Assembly (NCBI GenBank): GCA_036268055.1
Contig: DATAUW010000013.1
Coordinates: forward strand, 248,001-312,000
Reading direction: 5' to 3'
DNA from: Verrucomicrobiia bacterium
GTDB taxonomy: Bacteria; Verrucomicrobiota; Verrucomicrobiia; Limisphaerales; Pedosphaeraceae
Length of the DNA: 64,000 nucleotides
The position numbers and the translations under genes were made by a program. Positions 13,765-23,154 of this stretch are shown piece after piece; position 1 is the stretch's first letter, and each line of letters starts with the position of its first letter. The notes below the pieces were generated by a model. It was not told where the DNA came from, did not search any database, and worked only from the letters and a program-made list of their open reading frames with translations.

Positions 13765-16047
13765 ATGAATCGCCGTTTTGCGCGACTAACCGGTGTGGAC
13801 TATATTTGGCGAACATGTGGCGTCGCGAATTGCATTTTAAAATCGAACCGGACAGGGCATGTTTATCTTGTGAAATGGCTTAGGTTTCTTCTCGCGGCAA
13901 TTTTGATAACGTGGCTGGCGCCATCCGCGCACGCCGCCGCGACGGACGTTTCGTTATTGCTGTCCGCCGATACCGCGCGTCCCGGCGATACCATCACAGC
14001 GGGCATTCACTTGAAGATGAAGCCGGGCTGGCACACCTATTGGCGAAACCCCGGCGGCTCCGGCATGGCCACCACCATCGCCTGGCAACTTCCCACAGGC
14101 ATCACCGCCGGCGCAGTCGAATGGCCCGTCCCCGAAAAATTGCCCGCCGCAGATTTGACGACTTACGTTTACGAAAATGAAGTCGTGCTGCTCGTCCCCT
14201 TAAAAATAGCCACCAACGCTCCCGCCGGCCCGCTCGATCTCAAAGCCAAAGTCAGTTGGCTAGAATGCAGTACCGAATGCGTCCTCGGCAGCGGCAAGGT
14301 GCAAGGTCTCGTTACCATCGGCAGCGAATTAAAGCCTTCCGCTGATGCCGGAACCATTGCGATGTGGCAGGCGAAGTTGCCGTTGAATCAGCCGGGACTC
14401 GCGGCGCGTGCGTGGTGGGAAAAACCCGCGAAAGATGATTTGCGCCCGGTCGTTCTCGAATGGCCATCCGTCACCAACGGGCACGATGCTGATTTCCTCC
14501 CTTACACCAGCGATAAATTTGAAGTGCAAGCCACGAACGAATTTCTCACTACGAACACCAATAAAATTCGTCTGCGCAAAATGGTCAAAAAATTCGAGGG
14601 CGATTGGCCCTCGCAAATCTCCGGTGTGCTGCTGCAACAAACCGGCGATGGCCTCCTTGCTTACGAAGTGACTTTGCCCATCGCCGCTGATGCAAATCTA
14701 TCCACTGTATCCGCGACGCCGGCATCTGCGAACAACAGCGCCGCCCAACCACCCGTCAAATCGCTCGGCTTGATGTTGCTCTACGCCTTTCTCGGCGGCC
14801 TTATCCTGAATATTTTTCCCTGCGTCCTGCCGGTGATCGCGCTCAAGATTCTAGGCTTCGTGAACCAGGGCCGCGACCATCCCGGACAAGTCCGCAAGCT
14901 CGGCTTGATTTACGCCTGCGGCGTGCTGTTTTCGTTTCTCGTTCTCGCCGCGCTCGTCATCGGCATCAAGCTCGCCGGTCATCAAGCCGGTTGGGGTTTG
15001 CAATTTGGCAACCCCGTATTCCTCGTCATAATGACCGTGCTCGTCACGCTGGTCGCGTTGAACTTGTTCGGCTTGTTTGAAGTGAATCTCAGCGGACGCG
15101 TCATGGGCGCGGCGGGCGATCTCAGCGCGCGCGAAGGCAACGCCGGCGCCTTCTTCAACGGCGTGCTCGCCACGATTTTGGCGACCCCCTGCTCCGCCCC
15201 GTTCCTCGGCATCGCGCTCGGTTTCGCTTTTACCCAACCCGCCGCGATCATCATTTTGATATTCCTCACCATCGGCGTCGGATTGTCCGCGCCATATGTC
15301 ATACTCAGTTTCAATCCCGCGCTGTTGAAATTGCTGCCCAAGCCCGGCGCGTGGATGGAAAAATTCAAGATCGCCATGGGCTTCCCGATGCTCGCGACCG
15401 CCTTCTGGCTTTATGACCTCACGACCGTGCATTACGGCGACCGCGTTTTGTGGCTCGCATTTTTTCTCGTAATGGTCGCCTTGTGTGCGTGGATTTACGG
15501 TGAGTTCATCCAGCGTGGTCGCTCGCGCAAAGGTCTTGCGGCGATCGTCATCGTGGTCATCCTCACCAGCGGCTATTTTTATGCGCTCGAAGATAATTTA
15601 AAATGGCGCACGCCCATCATCGAAACCGCCGCCACCACTTCACTATCCACTGATCCCGACGCTATCGTCTGGCAACCGTGGAGTGCCAAAGCCGTCGCCG
15701 ATGCCACCGCCGCCGGCCATCCCGTCCTCGTGGATTTCACCGCGCAATGGTGTACGGTCTGCCAGATCAACAGCCGCACGAGCATTAAAATCGCCAGCGT
15801 GCGCAAAAAATTGAAAGACATCCACGCCGTCGCGTTGAAAGGTGATTACACTCGCCTGCCCGAAGACATCACCGTTGAGTTAGGCCGCTTCGGCCGCGGT
15901 GCGGTGCCGCTGGTTTTGGTTTATCCCGGCAATCCAGCCGCCGCGCCCGAAGTTTTGCCCGACGGTTTCCTCACACCAACCATTGTGCTCGATGCCTTGG
16001 ATAAAGCCGCGAAACAAACTCCCGCAAACGTGGCGTCGGCAAATTAA
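13765..16047 (+). CDS. DsbD-like thiol:disulfide interchange protein
   Basis: 760 residues as annotated. Order: signal region, a periplasmic DsbC-like domain (GIHLKMKPGWHTYWRNPGGS), then a membrane domain with about eight helices carrying the paired cysteines (ILNIFPCVLPVIALK and ILATPCSAPFLGIAL), and a C-terminal thioredoxin-like domain with the active site DFTAQWCTVCQ. It moves electrons from cytoplasmic thioredoxin to the periplasm, as DsbD and ScsB do. The start is uncertain: GTG 13870 would begin directly at a good signal peptide (KWLRFLLAAILITWLAPSAHA), whereas ATG 13765 adds 35 residues. Confidence 0.9.
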   Translation: MNRRFARLTGVDYIWRTCGVANCILKSNRTGHVYLVKWLRFLLAAILITWLAPSAHAAATDVSLLLSADTARPGDTITAGIHLKMKPGWHTYWRNPGGSGMATTIAWQLPTGITAGAVEWPVPEKLPAADLTTYVYENEVVLLVPLKIATNAPAGPLDLKAKVSWLECSTECVLGSGKVQGLVTIGSELKPSADAGTIAMWQAKLPLNQPGLAARAWWEKPAKDDLRPVVLEWPSVTNGHDADFLPYTSDKFEVQATNEFLTTNTNKIRLRKMVKKFEGDWPSQISGVLLQQTGDGLLAYEVTLPIAADANLSTVSATPASANNSAAQPPVKSLGLMLLYAFLGGLILNIFPCVLPVIALKILGFVNQGRDHPGQVRKLGLIYACGVLFSFLVLAALVIGIKLAGHQAGWGLQFGNPVFLVIMTVLVTLVALNLFGLFEVNLSGRVMGAAGDLSAREGNAGAFFNGVLATILATPCSAPFLGIALGFAFTQPAAIIILIFLTIGVGLSAPYVILSFNPALLKLLPKPGAWMEKFKIAMGFPMLATAFWLYDLTTVHYGDRVLWLAFFLVMVALCAWIYGEFIQRGRSRKGLAAIVIVVILTSGYFYALEDNLKWRTPIIETAATTSLSTDPDAIVWQPWSAKAVADATAAGHPVLVDFTAQWCTVCQINSRTSIKIASVRKKLKDIHAVALKGDYTRLPEDITVELGRFGRGAVPLVLVYPGNPAAAPEVLPDGFLTPTIVLDALDKAAKQTPANVASAN

Positions 16048-16131
16048 TCGGCGTTCGCAATTTCCGCTTCATTCGCAAAATAACATGGACGCTTCGCACG
16101 GCCCTTGTTAGACATTCGCGCAGCCCAAACT

Positions 16132-17400
16132 ATGACGTCTCAACGCTGGCTGCGCATCATTCCCGTCGCGCTCATCATGTACACGATTTCGTACGTGGAC
16201 CGCACCAACATCTCCCTCGCGCTCGATCCGAAAATCTCGAACATGATGCGCGACTTGGCGATGAACGATGAACTCAAAGGCCAGGCCGCCGGAATTTTCT
16301 TTCTTGGTTACGTGCTCCTGCAAATTCCCGGCGGTTACCTCGCAAGCCATTGGAGCGCCAAAAAACTTATCAGCATCCTCCTCGTCGCGTGGGGCGCGTG
16401 CGCCATCGGCTGCGGCCTCACCCACACCTTCAAGCAATTCGAAGTCATGCGTTTCTTTCTCGGCGTCGCGGAAAGCGGCGTCTTCCCCGCAACCACCGTG
16501 CTTCTTGCGAATTGGTTTCCCCGCCACGAACGCGCCCGCGCCAATGCCTTTTGGAATCTCTGCCAACCGCTTGCCGTCGTCGCCTCCGCGCCGTTCACCG
16601 GCTATCTGCTCGGTGCCTATGGCTGGAAGCAAATGCTCATCATGGAAGGCGCGCTCCCCTTCATCTGGCTTCCCCTCTGGTGGTTCTTCATCAGCGATCA
16701 TCCGCGCGACGCCAAATGGATTTTGCCCGACGAAAAAGAATATTTGGAAACTACCCTGCTCCGCGAAGTGACCCATCTCGAACCGCCGAAAAAAATCGCG
16801 CTTTGGCGGCGCTTCATCCGTGTCGAAGTCGCCGTGATGATCGCCATCTATTTTTTCCATAACGCCGCCGCGTACGGTTGCATGACTTTCTTTACCTCGC
16901 GCCTCGGCGGACACGGTTTCAACGCTGTCGAATACGGATTTCTTTTTTCCATCCCTTATGCCGTCACCGCCATCATCATGGTCATCAATTCCTGGCACTC
17001 GGACAAAACCCACGAGCGCCGTTTCCACGTCGCCGCTGTCTATACCTTGAGCGGCGTCTGCCTCATCGCGAGCGTGTTATTGACGCAACACTTCTGGCTT
17101 TCCTACGCGCTGATGTGCCTGGCAATTCCCGGTCCCTTTGCCGCGATGGCCCCCTTCTGGTCCATTCCCAGCGAGACTTTGCCTCGCAACGTCCTTGGCC
17201 CTATCGTAGGCATCGTCAATGCCGTCGGAAATATTGGTGGATACGCCGGGCCAAAAATCACCGGCATGTTGAAAGACCTCTACGGGAACGTCACCGTCCC
17301 ATTTTGCGTCCTCGGAGCGGGCATGTTGATCGCGGCAATGCTCTCTCTGCTATTGCCAAAAGCAAAGCCGCACACCATTACTGACGCCCCGGCGAACTGA
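16132..17400 (+). CDS. MFS transporter, anion:cation symporter (ACS) family-like
   Basis: 422 residues, twelve predicted membrane helices. ACS-type signatures: YVDRTNISLAL in helix 1, FFLGYVLLQIPGG with SHWSAKK in the loop 2-3 motif, and FFLGVAESGVFPATTVLLANWFP in helix 4. The family takes up organic anions such as hexuronates, tartrate, phthalate or nicotinate; the substrate cannot be read here. ATG 16132 is chosen over an upstream TTG (16105). No catabolic gene adjoins it; the next gene is convergent peroxiredoxin. Confidence 0.88.
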   Translation: MTSQRWLRIIPVALIMYTISYVDRTNISLALDPKISNMMRDLAMNDELKGQAAGIFFLGYVLLQIPGGYLASHWSAKKLISILLVAWGACAIGCGLTHTFKQFEVMRFFLGVAESGVFPATTVLLANWFPRHERARANAFWNLCQPLAVVASAPFTGYLLGAYGWKQMLIMEGALPFIWLPLWWFFISDHPRDAKWILPDEKEYLETTLLREVTHLEPPKKIALWRRFIRVEVAVMIAIYFFHNAAAYGCMTFFTSRLGGHGFNAVEYGFLFSIPYAVTAIIMVINSWHSDKTHERRFHVAAVYTLSGVCLIASVLLTQHFWLSYALMCLAIPGPFAAMAPFWSIPSETLPRNVLGPIVGIVNAVGNIGGYAGPKITGMLKDLYGNVTVPFCVLGAGMLIAAMLSLLLPKAKPHTITDAPAN

Positions 17401-17414
17401 CTTAGCCCGCCAAA

Positions 17415-18050
17415 TTATTTATTCGGCTGCGGCGTATAACGCAAATACGGCTTCACTCGGCGGTGCCCCTTCGGAAAATTCGCGGGAATATCCTCGTCTT
17501 TCACCGCGGGCGAGATGATGCAATCCTGGCCGTCTTCCCAATTCGCTGGCGTCGCGACCTTATGCTTCGCCGTCAACTGCAACGAATCAACCACGCGCAG
17601 CAATTCGAGAAAATTGCGTCCCGTCGAAGCCGGATAAGTCAGCGTGAGCTTGATCTTTTTATCGGGCCCAATGATGAACACCGAGCGCACCGTGAACGTA
17701 TCGTCGGCATTCGGATGAATCATGTCATACAAACCCGCGACTTTTTTGTCCGGGTCGGCGATGATCGGGAAATTCATCGTCGTATGCTGCGTTTCGTTGA
17801 TGTCATTGATCCAGCCCTTGTGCGAATCCAGCGGGTCCACGCTGATGGCGACGACCTTCACGTTGCGCTTGTCGAATTCGCCTTTCATCTTCGCGACCGC
17901 GCCCAATTCCGTCGTGCAAACCGGCGTATAATCGCGCGGATGGGAAAAAAGAATCCCCCATCCAGTGCCGAGCCATTGGTGAAAATCAAATTTGCCTTCC
18001 GTCGTCTCCGCCGAAAAATTCGGCGCTTCATCGCCTAAACGCAGTGCCAT
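17415..18050 (-). CDS. 1-Cys peroxiredoxin (Prx6 type)
   Basis: 211 residues, the Prx6-type length. The peroxidatic cysteine C45 lies in SHPRDYTPVCTTELG; residues from about 160 form the long C-terminal extension (KHKVATPANWEDGQDCII) typical of 1-Cys enzymes. It reduces hydrogen peroxide and organic peroxides in the cytoplasm. ATG 18050 puts LGDEAPNF at the normal distance; the upstream open frame is not peroxiredoxin. It is divergent from the Tm-1-like gene across 197 bases. Confidence 0.94.
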   Translation of the reverse strand: MALRLGDEAPNFSAETTEGKFDFHQWLGTGWGILFSHPRDYTPVCTTELGAVAKMKGEFDKRNVKVVAISVDPLDSHKGWINDINETQHTTMNFPIIADPDKKVAGLYDMIHPNADDTFTVRSVFIIGPDKKIKLTLTYPASTGRNFLELLRVVDSLQLTAKHKVATPANWEDGQDCIISPAVKDEDIPANFPKGHRRVKPYLRYTPQPNK

Positions 18051-18205
18051 AAGCCAGATATTTATTTCGTTACAATTCGTGTTTTCCGCCCCGCGGGCAG
18101 AACGGACGATGAACCTAACCCAGGCGTCCCAATGTTTCAATGCCATTCCTCTTTTCTGCGAAGCTTGATTTAAATGGCATTTGCCGGTCGCGATTCGGAA
18201 AACCT

Positions 18206-18235
18206 TTTAAACTCTTCGCCAGCGTGTTTAAACTC
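18206..18235 (+). promoter_or_regulatory. Phased 9 bp direct repeat before the Tm-1-like gene
   Basis: TTTAAACTC occurs at 18206-18214 and 18227-18235, 21 bases apart start to start (two helical turns), ending 12 bases before the ATG. A pair of half-sites for a regulator is possible but not shown. Confidence 0.3.
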
Positions 18236-18247
18236 GCCTCACCACCT

Positions 18248-19474
18248 ATGGCCACCATCGCACTTCTCGGCACAATGGATACCAAGGGCGACGAACACGC
18301 CTTTGTCGCCCGGCAAATTCGCGCACGCGGCCATGATGTGCTGGTCATTGACACCGGCATTTTAGACGAACCCTCTTTGCGGCCTGACGTTGCGCGCGAG
18401 GAAGTCGCCGCCGCCGCCGGTCACGACCTCGCCGCCGCCATTCAAACCCGCGACCGCGGCGCGGCCGTGCAAATCATGGTTGAAGGTGCGCCGATCATCC
18501 TCGCGCGCCTTGCCGCTGAAAAAAAAATCTCCGGTGTCATTTCTCTCGGCGGCGGTGGCGGCACGGCCATCGGGACCGCCGCGATGCGCGCCCTGCCCAT
18601 CGGTTTTCCCAAAGTCATGGTGTCCACCCTCGCGTGCGGCAACACCGCGCAATATGTCGGCGTCAAAGACATCGTGATGTTTCCCAGCATCGTGGACATC
18701 GCGGGACTCAATCGCATTTCGCGCCAGATCCTGACCCGCGCTGCCGGGGCGATTTGTGGGATGGTTGAGTCGGTTCATTCGGACGATGCTTCCACCGCCG
18801 ACAAACCCATTATCGCCGCCAGCATGTTCGGCAACACCACCGACTGCGTCCAGGCCGCGCGAAAAATTCTCGAGCAAGCCGGATATGAAGTGCTCGTTTT
18901 CCACGCCACGGGAACTGGTGGTCGCACGATGGAATCGCTCATTGAAACCGGACTCGTCGCGGGCGTGCTCGATGTCACGACGACTGAATGGGCGGATGAA
19001 TTGGTCGGCGGCGTATTGAGCGCGGGCTCGCAACGCCTCGAAGCCGCTGCAAAAAATGGCGTGCCTGCTGTCGTCGCGCCCGGCTGCCTCGACATGGTGA
19101 ATTTTCACGGGCCCGAAACCATTCCCGCCAAATTCAAAGGCCGCAAATTTTATCCGCACAACCCGCAAGTCACCCTAATGCGCACCACCGCCGACGAATG
19201 CGCTCAACTCGGCTTGATCATCGCAAATAAATTAAACATCTCCACCGGCCCCGTGACTGTATTGTTGCCCCACGGCGGCATCAGCGTGATCAGTCAGCCG
19301 AGTCAGCCGTTTGCGGACACCGATGCCGATCAAAAATTATTCGGTGCCCTCAAGCGCGGACTCCGGCCGGACATCGAAGTCATTGAAATGGATTGTGCGA
19401 TAAATGATCCCGCCTTTGCCGAAGCCTGCGCCGGCGCCCTGCTAAAAAATATCGCCGCCGCAAAAGCGCATTAG
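18248..19474 (+). CDS. Tm-1-like ATP-binding domain protein (UPF0261)
   Basis: 408 residues matching the UPF0261/Tm-1-like family: IALLGTMDTKGDEHAFVARQI at the start, SLGGGGGTAIGTAAMRALPIG, VSTLACGNTAQYVGVKDI, and MVNFHGPETIPAKFKGR later. The plant Tm-1 homologue inhibits viral RNA replication and binds ATP; the bacterial role is unknown. In many genomes the domain is fused or adjacent to a PEP-hydrolase-like TIM barrel. Here that partner lies immediately downstream on the other strand with a four-base 3' overlap. The start at 18248 gives the normal N-terminus. Confidence 0.9.
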   Translation: MATIALLGTMDTKGDEHAFVARQIRARGHDVLVIDTGILDEPSLRPDVAREEVAAAAGHDLAAAIQTRDRGAAVQIMVEGAPIILARLAAEKKISGVISLGGGGGTAIGTAAMRALPIGFPKVMVSTLACGNTAQYVGVKDIVMFPSIVDIAGLNRISRQILTRAAGAICGMVESVHSDDASTADKPIIAASMFGNTTDCVQAARKILEQAGYEVLVFHATGTGGRTMESLIETGLVAGVLDVTTTEWADELVGGVLSAGSQRLEAAAKNGVPAVVAPGCLDMVNFHGPETIPAKFKGRKFYPHNPQVTLMRTTADECAQLGLIIANKLNISTGPVTVLLPHGGISVISQPSQPFADTDADQKLFGALKRGLRPDIEVIEMDCAINDPAFAEACAGALLKNIAAAKAH

Positions 19475-20361
19475 CTTTTTCCAAACGCCCTCAGTGATTT
19501 TTTTTGCACCGGGATTTTTTTGAACTCCCGCGTCAGGTCCGTCAGCGATTTTTCCACGGCCAATCTTTCCAAACTCGACGCGCCGACGAAGCCAACGCAA
19601 TCCGTGTGTTCATTGATATAAGCCGCATTCGCCGGGGTGCTGATCGGCCCGCCGTGCGACAGAAAAATAATATCTTTGCGAACCTTGCGCGCGCCTTCGA
19701 TGATGCTCTGCGTCCGGTCCACCGCGTCGTCCATCGTGCAAGTCGCCCCACGCACGCCAATCGAGCCGCCAACCGTCGTCCCCACGTGCGCAATGATCGC
19801 ATCCGCGCCCGCCTTCGCCATCTCCTTCGCCTCGTCCGGCGTCGCCACATAAACGATGCTGAACAAATCCATCTTTCGCGCGAGCGCAACCATCTCAAAT
19901 TCCTTCTCCACGCTCATGCCGGTTTCTTCAAGCACTTGGCGAAAATGCCCATCCACAATCGTGTGCGTCGGAAAATTATTCACGCCGGAAAATCCCATCG
20001 CTTTCACCTGCAACAGCCAATGCCACATCCGGCGGCGCGGGTCGGTGGCATGCACGCCGCAAATCACCGGAATTTCTTCCACCACCGGCAGCACTTCGTG
20101 TTCGCCGATTTCCATCGCGACGGCATTTGCATCGCCATAAGCCATCAAGCCCGCCGTCGAACCGTGGCCCGCCATGCGGAAGCGCCCGGAATTATAAATG
20201 ATGATCAGGTCCGCCCCGCCGCGCTCGATGAATTTGGCGCTGATGCCCGTGCCCGCGCCCGCCGCGATCACCGGTTCGCCTCGCTTCAACGTCGCCCGCA
20301 GCCGGGCGATGACTTCCTTGCGCGTGTAAGGATTTCCTTTTCCAGTCCAGGGATTTGGCAT
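19471..20361 (-). CDS. PEP hydrolase-like TIM-barrel protein (Tm-1 partner family)
   Basis: 296 residues. Begins with NPYTRKEVIARLRATLKRGEPVIAAGAGTGISAKF and continues as a TIM barrel: GGADLIIIYNSGRFRMAGHG, VICGVHATDPRR, AGADAIIAHVGTTVGG and IFLSHGGPISTP. This is the family often named phosphoenolpyruvate hydrolase or TIM-barrel signal protein, fused to Tm-1-like domains in plants and fungi. The true reaction is unknown. It is last in a codirectional set of three (aldo-keto reductase, agmatine deiminase, this gene; gaps 31 and 38 bases). Confidence 0.88.
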   Translation of the reverse strand: MPNPWTGKGNPYTRKEVIARLRATLKRGEPVIAAGAGTGISAKFIERGGADLIIIYNSGRFRMAGHGSTAGLMAYGDANAVAMEIGEHEVLPVVEEIPVICGVHATDPRRRMWHWLLQVKAMGFSGVNNFPTHTIVDGHFRQVLEETGMSVEKEFEMVALARKMDLFSIVYVATPDEAKEMAKAGADAIIAHVGTTVGGSIGVRGATCTMDDAVDRTQSIIEGARKVRKDIIFLSHGGPISTPANAAYINEHTDCVGFVGASSLERLAVEKSLTDLTREFKKIPVQKKSLRAFGKS

Positions 20362-20399
20362 GCGTTAAAATGAAATAAAGTCTGGAGCGTTACAAGATT

Positions 20400-21443
20400 T
20401 TACCTCGGCTCCTGCTGGCTGATGCAATGAAACGATCCCAGTCCCCAAATCAATTCCGTCGAATCCACGCCCACCATGCGCCGCCCGGGAAATTCCTTTT
20501 GCAAAATCTCCAGCGTCTTCACGTCGTTCGCATGGCGGTAGGTTGGCACAAGCACCATTTCGTTCGCGATATAAAAATTCGCGTAGCTCGCGGCCAGACG
20601 CTGCCCGTCGTATTCCACCACCCCGGGCATCGGCAATTCCACGATGCGAAATAATTTCCCATCCTGGTCGCGCAACTCGCGCAAGCGCCGCAAATTTTCC
20701 TGCAACAGTTCGTAATTCTCATCCGCCGGGTCTTCCTCCACCACCGTGACAATCGTCGTCGGATTCACGAAACGCGAAATATCATCAATGTGCCCGTCGG
20801 TATCGTCGCCCACGATCCCCTCGCCCAGCCAAAGCACATTTGAAACCCCCAGGTAATCGCAAAGATATTTCTCGATCTGCGTTTTGGTAAGCTGCGGATT
20901 GCGATTTGGATTCAGCAAACATGCTTCCGTCGTCAAAACCGTGCCGCAGCCGTTCACTTCAATCGAGCCGCCTTCCATGACGATGTCAGGCGAGAACAGC
21001 GGCAACTCGCGCAGCTTCGCGACGTGTTGCGGAATTGCGTCGTCCAAATCAAACGGCGGATATTTTCCACCCCACGCATTATAATCCCAATCCACCACCG
21101 CGCGCTCACGCTGCCCATTTTTCTCGCGCACCAAAAAAATTGGCCCGTGATCGCGGCACCACGGTTCATACGCCGGAAAATGATGGAAGCGCACACGCTC
21201 CAGCGGCGTTTTATTTTCGCGCAACAAATCCCGCACCCACGCTTCCATCTTCGCGTCCCACACGTTGATGTTCACGTCCTCAACCTGAACCAGATGCCGG
21301 ATCAACTCCGCATACACGGGCGGCACAGTGTCGTATTTATCGGGAAAGCTGATGCCTTCGGGACGCGGCCAGGTGAACCATGTCCCCGTGTGCGGTTCCC
21401 ATTCCGCGGGCATGCGATATCCAAGTTCTTTGGGAGATTGCAA
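20400..21443 (-). CDS. aguA: Agmatine deiminase
   Basis: 347 residues of the Porphyromonas-type peptidylarginine deiminase fold; converts agmatine to N-carbamoylputrescine and ammonia. Signatures: RMPAEWEPHTGTWFTWP, the WCRDHGPIF loop, DIVMEGGSIEVNG, the catalytic acid/His region GIVGDDTDGHIDD, and catalytic Cys340 in GLGSFHCISQQEP. No N-carbamoylputrescine amidase (aguB) lies next to it, which is its usual neighbour. It sits between the aldo-keto reductase and the TIM-barrel gene on one transcript. Confidence 0.94.
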   Translation of the reverse strand: MQSPKELGYRMPAEWEPHTGTWFTWPRPEGISFPDKYDTVPPVYAELIRHLVQVEDVNINVWDAKMEAWVRDLLRENKTPLERVRFHHFPAYEPWCRDHGPIFLVREKNGQRERAVVDWDYNAWGGKYPPFDLDDAIPQHVAKLRELPLFSPDIVMEGGSIEVNGCGTVLTTEACLLNPNRNPQLTKTQIEKYLCDYLGVSNVLWLGEGIVGDDTDGHIDDISRFVNPTTIVTVVEEDPADENYELLQENLRRLRELRDQDGKLFRIVELPMPGVVEYDGQRLAASYANFYIANEMVLVPTYRHANDVKTLEILQKEFPGRRMVGVDSTELIWGLGSFHCISQQEPR

Positions 21444-21474
21444 AGTGATTTCGAAATTAAATTATTTTTCAAAC

Positions 21475-22425
21475 CTACGGCAAAGGTACTCCCCGCGCCG
21501 CGACCAGCAGCTGATACCATTCTTCGCGCGAAAGTTCTACCTCCACCGCGCGCGCCGCTTCGCGAATTCTCTCCGGATTGATCGAGCCCACAATCGGAAC
21601 GATGCCGCTCGGATGTTTCAGCAACCACGACAACGCAATCACCGTTCGGCTCACCCCGTGGGCAGACGCCGTCGCGTCCAGCACCGCCAGAATTTTTTCC
21701 TGCCCTTCGACCGGCTTGAGATTAGGCGTCACGCTTCCGCCGCCGTCGCCCAATATTCCTCGCGCCAGCGGACTCCACGCCAGCGGCGTTATCTTTTCGG
21801 CCAGACACTGGTCAAGCGTTCCGTCTGTGAAACAATCCAATTTTCCTAAACTGATCTCGACTTGATTTACCACCAGCCGCATCGGGCATGCTGCTTGCAA
21901 CGCCGTGACCAAAGAAGGCCGGAAATTACTTACGCCGAAAAACCGCGCCTTGCCCGCTTTTTCTAATTTCACGAACGCCGACGCGATTTCCTCCGGGTCC
22001 GCCAAAAAGTCCGGCCGATGCAACTGATAGAGATCAATCGTCTCGATCCGCAGCCGCTTCAAAGAGCCTTCGCAAGACTTGATGATATGTTCTTCCGAAA
22101 AATCATAACGATGCGGACTCGCCGGCTCCGGCTCGCCGGGGAAACGGATTCCGCATTTCGTCGCGATCAAAATCTTTTCGCGCACGCCCGGCATGTCCTT
22201 TAGCGCCTCGCCAAAAATCCGCTCCGCCTCGCCGCGGCAATAAATATCGGCGTGGTCGAACAGCGTGTATCCCGCCTCGTATGCGGCAACCACCGCGCGC
22301 CGCCCCTGCACCACCGCCTCGGCTGTCACCTCCGCCGGATTCCACGTTCCCGCCAATCGCCAGCAGCCATAAGCCAGTCGGCTGCTGACCAACGGGCTAT
22401 TTCCCAAAACAATCGTTCGCATCAT
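21475..22425 (-). CDS. Aldo/keto reductase
   Basis: 316-residue TIM-barrel NADPH-dependent oxidoreductase. Catalytic tetrad residues are visible: Asp in TLFDHADIYCRGEAE with the following Tyr, Lys in KILIATKCGIR and His in DLYQLHRPDF. The C-terminal cofactor segment is SGIVPIVGSINPERI. It resembles the YdhF-like group of aldo-keto reductases; substrate unknown. Two adjacent ATGs (22425 and 22422) can serve as the start. It heads the codirectional set with agmatine deiminase and the TIM-barrel gene. Confidence 0.92.
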   Translation of the reverse strand: MMRTIVLGNSPLVSSRLAYGCWRLAGTWNPAEVTAEAVVQGRRAVVAAYEAGYTLFDHADIYCRGEAERIFGEALKDMPGVREKILIATKCGIRFPGEPEPASPHRYDFSEEHIIKSCEGSLKRLRIETIDLYQLHRPDFLADPEEIASAFVKLEKAGKARFFGVSNFRPSLVTALQAACPMRLVVNQVEISLGKLDCFTDGTLDQCLAEKITPLAWSPLARGILGDGGGSVTPNLKPVEGQEKILAVLDATASAHGVSRTVIALSWLLKHPSGIVPIVGSINPERIREAARAVEVELSREEWYQLLVAARGVPLP

Positions 22426-22625
22426 ACGCCGCAGATTAAACCAGAACGCGGGCCACGCAATTAAATATTGGTCCTGGCGTTCGCTTTCATTCGTTACCTG
22501 CACGGCAAAAGGCAAATGTCACTTTCCCCGTTAAAATTTCGCCTTGCTTCTTTGCCATTAAAGAACGATGACAATATTCCGGACTGCGGAAGTGATCTAA
22601 AAATTTAACCAACGGAATCAAAACC

Positions 22626-23147
22626 ATGAAAAGAAATAACGGAACCCAAACCGCCGCGCGCGTCTCTAAAGCCCTCGCCACGCCCACTGACCTCAGCGAA
22701 TCCGGTGTCGCCGAAATCTGCGGCGTTTTGCGCCAGCTCCTCGCCGATGTTTTCGCGCTTTATATGAAGACAAAAAATTTCCATTGGCACATGAGCGGCC
22801 CGCATTTCCGCGATTACCATTTGCTGCTCGATGAGCATTCCGACCAAATTTTTGCCATGACCGACGACATCGCCGAACGCGCTCGCAAGATCGGCGGCAA
22901 TACGCTTCATTCCATCAGCGACATTGCGAAATACCAGCGCCTCAAAGATAACAACGCTGAATTCGTTGCTCCGTCCGACATGCTCGCCGAACTTCGCGAT
23001 GACAATCTTTCATTGATCAAATATTTCCGTTTTGCCCACGAAGTTTGCGAGGAACACAAAGACATCGCGACTGCGAGCTTGATCGAAGTGTGGGTGGACC
23101 AGACGGAGCGGCGCACCTGGTTTCTCTCTGAAGCCGCGCGCGCCTGA
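22626..23147 (+). CDS. dps: Dps/ferritin-like DNA-protection protein
   Basis: 173 residues. The ferroxidase signature is intact: KTKNFHWHMSGPHFRDYHLL followed by DEHSDQIFAMTDDIAERAR, giving the intersubunit His, Asp and Glu ligands. Dps proteins oxidise Fe(II) with hydrogen peroxide, store iron and coat DNA under stress. The basic N-terminus (MKRNNGTQTAARVSKA) could contact DNA. It starts at ATG 22626 with a purine-rich leader and is divergent from the aldo-keto reductase gene. Confidence 0.94.
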   Translation: MKRNNGTQTAARVSKALATPTDLSESGVAEICGVLRQLLADVFALYMKTKNFHWHMSGPHFRDYHLLLDEHSDQIFAMTDDIAERARKIGGNTLHSISDIAKYQRLKDNNAEFVAPSDMLAELRDDNLSLIKYFRFAHEVCEEHKDIATASLIEVWVDQTERRTWFLSEAARA

Positions 23148-23154
23148 CGCAAAT

